DNA of 64,000 nucleotides, from assembly GCA_026710325.1 (NCBI GenBank), contig JAPORH010000116.1:1-64000 (forward strand), in the 5' to 3' direction. The notes beneath the pieces were generated by a model that made no database searches, was not told the DNA's origin, and saw only the letters and a list, made by a program, of their open reading frames with translations. The position numbers and the translations under genes were made by a program. Source of the DNA: Litoreibacter sp. (GTDB lineage: Bacteria > Pseudomonadota > Alphaproteobacteria > Rhodobacterales > Rhodobacteraceae). Shown one piece after another: positions 8,895 to 16,272 of the stretch (positions are counted from its first letter, which is position 1; the number at the start of each line of letters is the position of its first letter).

Positions 8895-10208
8895 TCACCC
8901 CAGCTTCAGGTTGTCGATGCCCACGAGCCGGTCGTAGAGCCAGTAGAGGATCAGGATGCCCCCCAAAAGGATGGAGGCCAGCGCCGCAGCCAGCGACCAG
9001 TTCAACGATTTCTGCATATGGAAGGCAATGAGATTGGAGATCAGCTGCCCGTCAGCGCCGCCCACAAGCGCGGGCGTGATGTAGTATCCCACAGCAAGGA
9101 TAAAGACGAGCAATGCCCCCGCCCCAATTCCCGGAACAGTTTGTGGGAAATAGATACGCCGGAATGCGGTCCAGCTGGTCGCGCCCAAAGAGCGCGCCGC
9201 GCGCACATAAGACGGATTGATCGGCCGCATAACCGAATAAAGCGGCAGCACCATGAAGGGCAGCAAGATATGCACCATCGCCACGATCGTACCCGTCTGG
9301 TTGTACATCATCTGGATACGGTTTTCATCGGCGAGGATCCCCGCCCCCACCATCGCATCATTGACCACACCTTGGCTTTGCAGAAGCACCATCCAGCTGG
9401 TTGTACGCACCAGAAGCGAGGTCCAGAAGGGCAAGAGCACAAAGATCATCAGCAGGTTTGAATATCTCAGCGGCAAGGTCGCCAGCAGATGCGCGATCGG
9501 ATAGGCGAGGATGAAACAAAGCCCCGTGATCAAAAGCGATAGGAACAGGGTTCGCTGGAACAAGGTCACATAGACCTGCCGGTTCTCATTTACTTGGGTG
9601 ACCGAGCCGTCGACGTCCCGGGTCAGGTCCACCGCTGCGAGGTAGAAGTTGAGCGTGTAGGCGGAGGAGGCATCGCGCATCGCGGCCCACATCTCAGGGT
9701 CAGCCCAATCCTCGTCCAGATCTAGCATCGCCTCTATGAACGGCGCTTCGAGCTTGGCTGCACGCCGCGCAGCCTTGGTGAACATCGCGCGCGAGCCCGC
9801 GCGCTCGTAGTTGATCCGGGTTCCGACCACACCCGGCGCTTTCAGCTCCCGCAACAAGACGAGATCAGCGACCAAAGCCTCATATGCCGCCTCGTCCGGC
9901 TCTGTGCCGCGCGGGTTGTTGTCAAACCAGCTGCGCAGCTCGACCATGATTGGCGTCTGCACACCAGTGGAAATATTTGTGTGGGTGGTAAAGCCCGGGT
10001 TATGGACCGAGCGGTGGAGCATCTGCGCAATCGGGGCCACAAAGGTCAGAAGCACGAAGGCAAAGAGCGGCAGCACAAGGAACAGGGCTTTGCGTCTGGC
10101 CCGCGCCTGTGCGGCGTTCAGCGCGTCTTTGAGCGGCTTGCCATCTGCGGTCGTCAACCGTTCCTGCGGTGCTGCTGCGCTGAAGCTGCCTGCGGTCGCG
10201 TCTGCCAT
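8895..10208 (-). CDS. ABC transporter permease, PotB type with large insertion
   Basis: The C-terminal half (about 215-437) is a standard binding-protein-dependent permease with the EAA loop ARSLGATSWTAFRRIYFP. A first hydrophobic segment near residues 40-60 is followed by about 150 mostly polar residues before the next segment, making the protein 437 residues against roughly 280-300 for enterobacterial PotB. The extra part should face the periplasm. It partners the PotC-type permease just downstream. The gap to the upstream binding-protein gene contains a strong hairpin. Confidence 0.92.
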   Translation of the reverse strand: MADATAGSFSAAAPQERLTTADGKPLKDALNAAQARARRKALFLVLPLFAFVLLTFVAPIAQMLHRSVHNPGFTTHTNISTGVQTPIMVELRSWFDNNPRGTEPDEAAYEALVADLVLLRELKAPGVVGTRINYERAGSRAMFTKAARRAAKLEAPFIEAMLDLDEDWADPEMWAAMRDASSAYTLNFYLAAVDLTRDVDGSVTQVNENRQVYVTLFQRTLFLSLLITGLCFILAYPIAHLLATLPLRYSNLLMIFVLLPFWTSLLVRTTSWMVLLQSQGVVNDAMVGAGILADENRIQMMYNQTGTIVAMVHILLPFMVLPLYSVMRPINPSYVRAARSLGATSWTAFRRIYFPQTVPGIGAGALLVFILAVGYYITPALVGGADGQLISNLIAFHMQKSLNWSLAAALASILLGGILILYWLYDRLVGIDNLKLG

Positions 10209-10265
10209 GTCCCTGCCCCTAGAAATGAGACGCTACATCGTCCCAAAGCCCGATTGTCTCAGGCG

Positions 10266-10303
10266 AAAAAGTCGGCGGCGCGCCCCTCCCAAAGCGCGCC
10301 GCC
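10266..10303 (-). terminator. Terminator-like hairpin between binding protein and permeases
   Basis: A perfect ten-base-pair GC stem (10274-10283 with 10294-10303, ten-base loop) lies 12 bases after the binding-protein stop in the transcribed direction. It is followed, after three bases, by five T residues (10266-10270 on the opposite strand). This is the form of an intrinsic terminator inside an operon. It would let the binding protein be made in excess over the permeases. Confidence 0.75.
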
Positions 10304-10315
10304 AGGCTAGCTAAC

Positions 10316-11386
10316 TTATTGAGCCAGCCAAGCGTTGAAGCGCTCGTTCAGCTCCGCGTCCCGGTCGACCCAGAACTCGAAGTTGTTGACGAGTGCATTC
10401 TCCAGATTAGCCGCCGCAGTTGGCATATGCGGGGCCATCTCGGTTTTGCCGTCGTTGAACAGACCCACCAATTCACCGGACGACTTGCGTGCTGGACCGT
10501 AGGAAATCCAGGACGCCTGATCTGCTAGACGCTGTGTGTCGGTGGAGAACTTGATGAAGTCCAAAGCGGCTTCTTTGTTCGGTGCGCCTTTCGGGATCAC
10601 GAACAGGTCGAAGTCGAGGATTTGACCGTCCCAAACGACTTCCAGTGGTTGGCCTTCGGCCACAGCTGCATTGAAGATACGGCCGTTATAGGCGGTGGAC
10701 ATGGCGACTTCGCCGTCGGCCAGCAATTGTGGCGGCTGTGCGCCAGCTTCCCACCAGACGATCTCGTCCTTGATGGTGTCGAGCTTGGCGAATGCGCGGT
10801 CCACGCCTTCGTCGGTTTCAAGCAGGTCGTAAACTTCGCCAGCTGGAACGCCATCGGCCATCAGAGCCATTTCCAGCGTCGCTTTAGCAGACTTACGCAG
10901 GCCACGCTTGCCAGGGAAGTCAGCCAGGTTGAAGAAATCGTCAATGCTGTCAGGTGCAGTGGCATTGTTTTCTTTGTTATAGGCAAAGACGGTGGACCAA
11001 ACGATGTTAGCGACAGCGCAGTCCTGGATGGCGCCTTCGATGAAATCATCGACCGCAGCGGTTCCATCGGGTGCTGCTGGAAGAATGGAGCTGTCGATCT
11101 CTTCAAGCAGGCCCTCGTCGCACAGACGAACCGCGTCGGAGAATTCGACGTCAGCCACGTCAACAGTCACGTTGCCCGCTTCCACCTGCGCCTTGATCGG
11201 CGTTGCAGGGTTGTCGCTGTCGACCGAGTTCACTTTGATGCCAGTCTCGGCAGTGAAGGGTTTGTGGTAGGCTTCGACTTGGCTCTTGGTGTAAGCGCCA
11301 CCCCAGCTCATCACAGTCACTTCCTGCGCGTTTGCTGCGAAAGCAAAGCCCGTCAGCGCCGTTGTCAAAATCAGTGTCTTTTTCAT
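10316..11386 (-). CDS. Periplasmic binding protein, PotD/PotF type
   Basis: The 356-residue protein begins with a Sec signal peptide ending ANA-QE near residue 21 and continues with VTVMSWGGAYTKSQ, a start shared by polyamine-class solute-binding proteins. The later VWWEAGAQPPQLL and YNGRIFNA segments also fit the family, which binds putrescine, spermidine or related cations. The ligand is not fixed by sequence alone. The start has GGGAG eight bases upstream. Hairpins precede and follow the gene. Confidence 0.93.
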   Translation of the reverse strand: MKKTLILTTALTGFAFAANAQEVTVMSWGGAYTKSQVEAYHKPFTAETGIKVNSVDSDNPATPIKAQVEAGNVTVDVADVEFSDAVRLCDEGLLEEIDSSILPAAPDGTAAVDDFIEGAIQDCAVANIVWSTVFAYNKENNATAPDSIDDFFNLADFPGKRGLRKSAKATLEMALMADGVPAGEVYDLLETDEGVDRAFAKLDTIKDEIVWWEAGAQPPQLLADGEVAMSTAYNGRIFNAAVAEGQPLEVVWDGQILDFDLFVIPKGAPNKEAALDFIKFSTDTQRLADQASWISYGPARKSSGELVGLFNDGKTEMAPHMPTAAANLENALVNNFEFWVDRDAELNERFNAWLAQ

Positions 11387-11412
11387 CCTTAGTCTCCCAG
11401 TTGGATTTTTGC

Positions 11413-11431
11413 GCGGCCTCCTGAAGGCCGC
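11413..11431 (-). other. Inverted repeat between ATPase and binding-protein genes
   Basis: A seven-base-pair stem GCGGCCT/AGGCCGC (11413-11419/11425-11431) with a five-base loop lies in the short gap between the two genes. In the operon direction it is followed by an A run, not a T run, so it is more likely an RNA processing or stability element than a terminator. Confidence 0.5.
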
Positions 11432-11442
11432 TTATTGAAATG

Positions 11443-12531
11443 TCAGAGGGCGTCCAGGGCGCGCGCGTCTTCCGGCGCCCAGTTGATCTTGGTGACCTCG
11501 CCCACTGACAAATGTTCGTGGCCGGCCGAGTTCGGCACTTTCACCACAAATTCGTCGTTCCCGTGTACGTTCAGGCGGCAGCGGATATGATCGCCCAGGT
11601 AAATCAGTTCCAGCACCTGTGCTTCAGTCACGTTGGTGCCTTCAGGGCCGATATTCACGCGCTCGGGCCGGATCGAAATCAAAGTCTCGCTCCCCACAGG
11701 TCCGCAATTCACCGCGAGCGCTTGCGTGGTCTTGCCATTCGGCAATTCAACCGTTGCGATATCGCCCGTCAAAGACTGAACCTTGCCTGACAACTTGTTG
11801 TTTTCGCCAATGAATTGCGCAACAAAACTGTTGTCTGGACGTTCGTACAAGTCTTCCGGCGGGGCAAGCTGCTGGATGCGCCCGTCCTCGAACACCGCAA
11901 CCCGGTCGGACATCGTCAAAGCCTCGGTCTGGTCGTGGGTCACATAGACCACGGTGATACCAAGATCATCCGATATCCGCTTGATTTCAAACTGCATATG
12001 CTCGCGCAGCTGCTTGTCCAGCGCACCGAGCGGCTCGTCCATCAAAACCAGTTCCGGCTCAAACACCAGCGCCCGCGCCAATGCCACGCGCTGCTGCTGA
12101 CCGCCTGACAGTTGCGCCGGGCGCCGCGCGCCAAACTCACCCATTTGCACCATCTCGAGCGCGCGCATGACCTTTGCCTCGCGCTCGGACTTTCCGAGGC
12201 CGCGAACCTCCAAAGGAAAGGCGAGGTTCTCCCCCACGGTCATATGCGGAAACAGGGCATAGTTCTGAAATACCATGCCGATGCCGCGCTTGTGGGGGGG
12301 AATGTTGTTGATTTCCCGACCGTCAAGCCGGATTTCGCCATGGGTCGCAGTTTCAAACCCCGCCAGCATCATCAAGCAGGTCGTCTTGCCTGAGCCCGAA
12401 GGGCCCAACATGGTCAAAAACTCGCCCTTTGGCATGGACAGGTTCAGGTCTTTGACGACCAGTGTTTCGCCGTCATAGCTTTTTTGCACTCGGTCAAACG
12501 CCACGAAAGCGTCGGCAGAATTCACGTCCAA
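11443..12531 (-). CDS. ABC transporter ATP-binding protein, PotA type
   Basis: This is the energy-coupling subunit of the polyamine-class importer. From the chosen start it is 362 residues. It has Walker A GPSGSGKTT, signature LSGGQQQR, Walker B LVLMDEPLGALD, the switch His in VTHDQTEA, and a C-terminal TOBE/OB domain (about 270-360). The open frame extends to 12645, but GGGGAG lies before two in-frame TTG codons (12534 and 12531) and a GTG at 12525, and homology begins only there. One of these is the likely start. It is the first gene of the operon. Confidence 0.92.
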   Translation of the reverse strand: MDVNSADAFVAFDRVQKSYDGETLVVKDLNLSMPKGEFLTMLGPSGSGKTTCLMMLAGFETATHGEIRLDGREINNIPPHKRGIGMVFQNYALFPHMTVGENLAFPLEVRGLGKSEREAKVMRALEMVQMGEFGARRPAQLSGGQQQRVALARALVFEPELVLMDEPLGALDKQLREHMQFEIKRISDDLGITVVYVTHDQTEALTMSDRVAVFEDGRIQQLAPPEDLYERPDNSFVAQFIGENNKLSGKVQSLTGDIATVELPNGKTTQALAVNCGPVGSETLISIRPERVNIGPEGTNVTEAQVLELIYLGDHIRCRLNVHGNDEFVVKVPNSAGHEHLSVGEVTKINWAPEDARALDAL

Positions 12532-12736
12532 CAAATGGGACTCCCCAGGTATTTGTAGGCCCCCCACCCCAGGGAGGCTTTGCCCGGAGCAAACTAAAAC
12601 CCGGATCGCGCTATGTTTCAACAAAGTTTTACAAAGAATTTGCATTTACCAATGCGGCGGCCCGGATTTATGCGTTAAGCTTGTTTGAGAGGCAGAATTG
12701 CTTTGCATTTAGCGTATTTGATGCATTTCTTTTAGA
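12532..12736. promoter_or_regulatory. Divergent promoter region, ABC operon and desaturase
   Basis: This stretch is richer in A+T than its surroundings. The ten-base word TTTGCATTTA occurs twice in the same orientation at 12639-12648 and 12702-12711, 63 bases apart, which is six helical turns. It is a candidate paired operator; no regulator gene adjoins it. Confidence 0.4.
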
Positions 12737-13627
12737 ATGACCAACCACATCGCAGCGCTTGCGCGTATCCCTGATGACCAGATGGCCGATCTGCGGCGCA
12801 AAGACACCGCCAAAGGTCTGCTCCATCTGGCTCTTTACATTTGTCTGATCGCCCTTACCGGGACAGCTATCGCATTGGGCGTCCCATTTTGGTGGGCGCT
12901 CTTGCCAGTGCACGGGATCTTGCTCACCTTCCTCTTCACACTTGAACATGAATGCACCCATCAGACCCCTTTTGCCTCGCCCACGCTCAGTGATCGGGTC
13001 GGGCACGCCTGCGGCCTCGTCCTGATCATACCCTTCACCTGGTTCAGGTATTTCCACCTTGCCCATCACCGCCACACCAATGATCCCGAGCGCGACCCGG
13101 AGCTCGCGCACGGTGCCAAGCCCAAGACGACACTCGGGCTCGCGCTGCACCTAACGGGCCTTCGCTATTGGCGGGCGATCATGTCTCAATTCGTCACAAA
13201 CATGCGCGGCCAAGCGCGCGCGGACTACCTGCCCGCCTCCGCCCTCCCGCGGATCACGCGAGAAGCACGGATCATGGGGGTGATATATACCGCAGCGGCG
13301 CTTTCGCTCTTTTGGACGCCCATCCTCTTATGGCTCTGGGTCGTCCCGATGATCCTGGGTCAACCCTTCCTACGGCTCTACCTTCTCGCAGAGCATCACC
13401 GCCTGCCATATGTCGCAAATATGCTTGAAAACACACGTACCACTTACACCAACCGCGTCATCCGCTTTCTGGCCTGGAACATGCCCTATCATGCCGAGCA
13501 TCACGCGGCCCCGCAGGTGCCTTTCCACCAACTCCCCAAACTGAACGCGCTTTTGCAGGCGGATTTGAAGGCCACCGCCGACGGATATGTAGATTTCACG
13601 GCCGAGGAGCTGCGGCAGTTGCGATAG
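12737..13627 (+). CDS. Membrane fatty acid desaturase-like protein
   Basis: The 296-residue membrane protein contains the three histidine clusters of di-iron desaturases/hydroxylases: HECTHQ, HLAHHRHTND and HAEHHAA, placed between hydrophobic segments. The family introduces double bonds or hydroxyl groups into lipids or carotenoids. Which lipid is used here cannot be told. There is no clear Shine-Dalgarno before the ATG. The following DUF1330 gene is on the same strand but separated by about 70 bases. Confidence 0.87.
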   Translation: MTNHIAALARIPDDQMADLRRKDTAKGLLHLALYICLIALTGTAIALGVPFWWALLPVHGILLTFLFTLEHECTHQTPFASPTLSDRVGHACGLVLIIPFTWFRYFHLAHHRHTNDPERDPELAHGAKPKTTLGLALHLTGLRYWRAIMSQFVTNMRGQARADYLPASALPRITREARIMGVIYTAAALSLFWTPILLWLWVVPMILGQPFLRLYLLAEHHRLPYVANMLENTRTTYTNRVIRFLAWNMPYHAEHHAAPQVPFHQLPKLNALLQADLKATADGYVDFTAEELRQLR

Positions 13628-13699
13628 AGCGCATCTTCGCTTGCAACACAGCCGCGAAGCTGCGACTTCGTTTCCCAACCAATGACAGGGAGATGAGAC

Positions 13700-13984
13700 A
13701 TGGCCGTCTACGCAATTGTACAAGTCGACGTCACCGACGCTGAAGCCTACGGAAAATACGCCGAGCTCGCAGGCCCGGCGGTTGCCAAATATGGCGGCGA
13801 ATTTCTGGCCCGCGGCGGCGCGGTGGAAGTCATGGAGGGTGAAACCCGCGCGCGGTGCGTATTGATCCGCTTTCCCGACATGGAGACCGCGAAAACCTTC
13901 TATGACGGCCCGGAATATCAGGAGGCGTTGAGCCACGCTCTACCTGCTTCGGTCCGGGACTATAAATTCGTCGAAGGCGTCTGA
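13700..13984 (+). CDS. DUF1330 family protein
   Basis: A 94-residue protein of the dimeric alpha/beta-barrel DUF1330 family; visible marks are VQVDVTDAEAYGKYAEL near the start and RFPDMETAKTFYD in the second half. No enzymatic role is established for the family. AGGGAG lies at a good distance before the ATG. A hairpin terminator follows. Confidence 0.88.
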   Translation: MAVYAIVQVDVTDAEAYGKYAELAGPAVAKYGGEFLARGGAVEVMEGETRARCVLIRFPDMETAKTFYDGPEYQEALSHALPASVRDYKFVEGV

Positions 13985-14007
13985 CCTCGCGCAGTCAAGT
14001 TGACTAT

Positions 14008-14048
14008 AGGCCGATCCATCTTTCAGAAGATTGGGTCGGCCTTTGATA
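14008..14048 (+). terminator. Intrinsic-type terminator after DUF1330 gene
   Basis: A ten-base-pair stem with one G-T pair (14008-14017/14033-14042) encloses a loop and is followed by a short T-rich stretch. It lies between the convergent DUF1330 and lipoprotein genes and may serve both directions, better in the plus direction. Confidence 0.65.
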
Positions 14049-14051
14049 AAA

Positions 14052-14276
14052 TTACTCGACGCAGATGCGGTTACCATCGTCATCTTCGACGAATACGACA
14101 GCGCCTTCCCGGTCATACAGGTAGCAGCCCCCTTCCAGACCAACCGCTTGCTCATCGACCCCTTCAGGCAAACGTTCTAGCACGCTGTCAGGTATGCCGG
14201 CCTCAACCAGCAGCCGCTCATCTGTCGAGGCGCAGGCAGCCAAGAGGCTCAACCCAACGATTAATCCGGTTCTCAT
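14052..14276 (-). CDS. Small lipoprotein of unknown function
   Basis: A 74-residue protein with a short signal and lipobox LLAAC (Cys15), then an acidic body ending in a DDDGNRICVE segment. GGGAG lies eight bases before the ATG. It follows malQ by 29 bases on the same strand, so it may be the last gene of the glycogen operon or have its own promoter. I recognise no family; function unknown. Confidence 0.75.
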   Translation of the reverse strand: MRTGLIVGLSLLAACASTDERLLVEAGIPDSVLERLPEGVDEQAVGLEGGCYLYDREGAVVFVEDDDGNRICVE

Positions 14277-14305
14277 TCAGTACTCTCCCTGTCTTTCGTA
14301 GGACC

Positions 14306-16272
14306 TTAGCAGTCTTGCGTCTGCTTGCGCCGACTTTTTGGCATCGACGCGTCTATGCTCTGAATTTCGCCACTGTCGTCAAAATCCTCAACAGGCAGAG
14401 CGAGCCTGCGCCGCCAATTCGGGTGCTCGTCTATTGTGCCGGGCAGATTTTGCGCGTCCAGCGCCCCAAGCGCATCATCCAGCTGCACCGCGAGCAGGGC
14501 CGAAGACGCGCGCGCCAGCTCCATATGAATGGCTTGCGACACCCCTTGGGGGAAGCCACCGGGCCAATATGACACTGACGGCGCAAGCTACCCCTGAGCC
14601 GGGCCCGTGCGTTGTGGCGTTGCACCGCCTCGTGGCCCGACAGCCAGCCAAGCTTCTGCCACCATGCAATATCCTCAGCGTACCAAAAGCCACGCAATGT
14701 GGGCGTGTCGTGGGTGCCAAAACAGGCCAGGCTTTGCGCAGCCAGCTCATGCGCGCCCTTGATCTCTCCGTCCCCATGGCTTTCGAACTGCCAGACCGCG
14801 TAGCTATAAAGCCCGGCCTCAGACAGTTTCTGCCGAAACCCGTCAGGGACAAGCCCAAGGTCTTCCCCGACGATCACGCAGCCTGCGCGCTCTGCCTCAA
14901 TGGCGATGATGGCCAAAAGGCTGTCGAGCGGCTGGCTGATGTAGCCGCCCGGGCTGCCATCATCAGGCAGCCAGAAGCTGCGCAACAGCCCAAGCACATG
15001 GTCAATCCGTAACAGCCCGCAGCGCTGCATCAGGCTTCGAAGCATCGCGCGCAGCGGCGCATAGAACGCCTGCGCCAAAGGCCCCGGCGCATGCGCCGCC
15101 AACGCCCAGGATTGACCTTGTGGGTTGAGGTGATCGGGTGGCGCGCCAATCGTCACGCCTTTCGCAATGGTGCCCGGGTTCATCCAAACCTCCGCGCCGC
15201 CGGGGCGCGCGCCGACAGCAAGATCCAGATAGAGGCCCAGCGACATGCCCGATGCGAGCGCGGAGCGTTGCGCCCGATCCAACTGCGTCTCCGCCCGCCA
15301 TTGCAACCAAGCATGGAATTCTGTGCGTGCTCCGGCGGCGCGTTCCGCGGCAGCGCCCGGGTTTTGAAGCTTTTCCGACCATGTCCTGATGTCAGCGCCA
15401 TGGATCTCGCTGATCGCCTCATACTGGCAAAATGCTCTCAGCTCGGCGCCTTGCGCATCGCGCCATTTGGCAAGTGCCTCGACGTCCCAATCCCGGGCCT
15501 CGTACTCCGCTTCCAAGGCGGTCCGATGCGTTTGGCGGAACGCCGCATAGTCAATAAGCGAGGCAGCAGGTGTGGGCCCGAGCCCAGCCGATACGGCAAT
15601 ATGGTCGATGTTGAAAAAGCCACGATGCGTTGGCGAATAGGGGCTGATCATGTCTCCAGCGGCCCATCCGAGCGCGTGCCCCGGGTTGATGCCAAAATAC
15701 TGCGCGCCCGCCCGGCCCATGGCAGCGCTGGCATGCGCCAAATCCTCGTAATTGCCGAGCCCGCCATTTGTGTCGGATCGCAGCCCGTAAAGCGCGCCAA
15801 TCACGCCCCAACACTGCTCCTGCCCCGTGCAGTCCAAAACACTGGGGCACCGTCTCGGGCAGACAAGCAAACGCGCCTCCTGCCGGTCTTTTCCCGCACG
15901 GGCAACAAGGTGGTAGTAGCCGCTTTCAAGCGCTGGCAAATGCAGCTCTGCCTCGGCCTTGCCCGCCGCGACCTCTTTGCCGCCCTCTGCAAGCACCGAC
16001 CATTCGCACGCCCGGCGAACCGAAATCATCGCGACTTCGCCTGCTTCAATGACATGCTCATTGTCTATGAGTTGCGCCTCGCGCGCACTGTAAAACGTAG
16101 TCAGATGCTCCGCCACGGATGCCTCAGACCCCGCATCGACACCTAGCGCGCCAAGCAAAGCGCGCGCGGTATCCGGGCTTGTACGATGCTCGACCCCGTG
16201 CAGGTCGTGAAATGCCAGATGCACGCCATGGGCGCGCGCCAACTCAAAAAGTGCCGCATCGGATGTCATCAA
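14306..16272 (-). pseudogene. malQ: 4-alpha-glucanotransferase, frameshifted near the 3' end
   Basis: MalQ (amylomaltase) moves glucan units between maltodextrins, releasing glucose. The first frame gives a GH77 protein with catalytic Asp424 (RIDHVLG) and Glu470 (GEDLG), and THDTPTLRG. After about residue 560 that frame turns into Arg/Cys/Trp-rich nonsense and stops at 14431. The expected C-terminus (YWPGGFPQGVSQ to NWRRRLALP) is found in another frame, 14575 to 14306. The frames switch between about 14580 and 14610; a TAG at 14588-14590 in the second frame makes a one-base slip alone insufficient if it lies upstream of that point. Either a real lesion or a sequence error. It overlaps glgX by ATGA. 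Confidence 0.8.

Noticed and set aside
15091-16146. 351-codon plus-strand frame
   Set aside because: Antisense shadow of malQ; the malQ frame contains the catalytic motifs.
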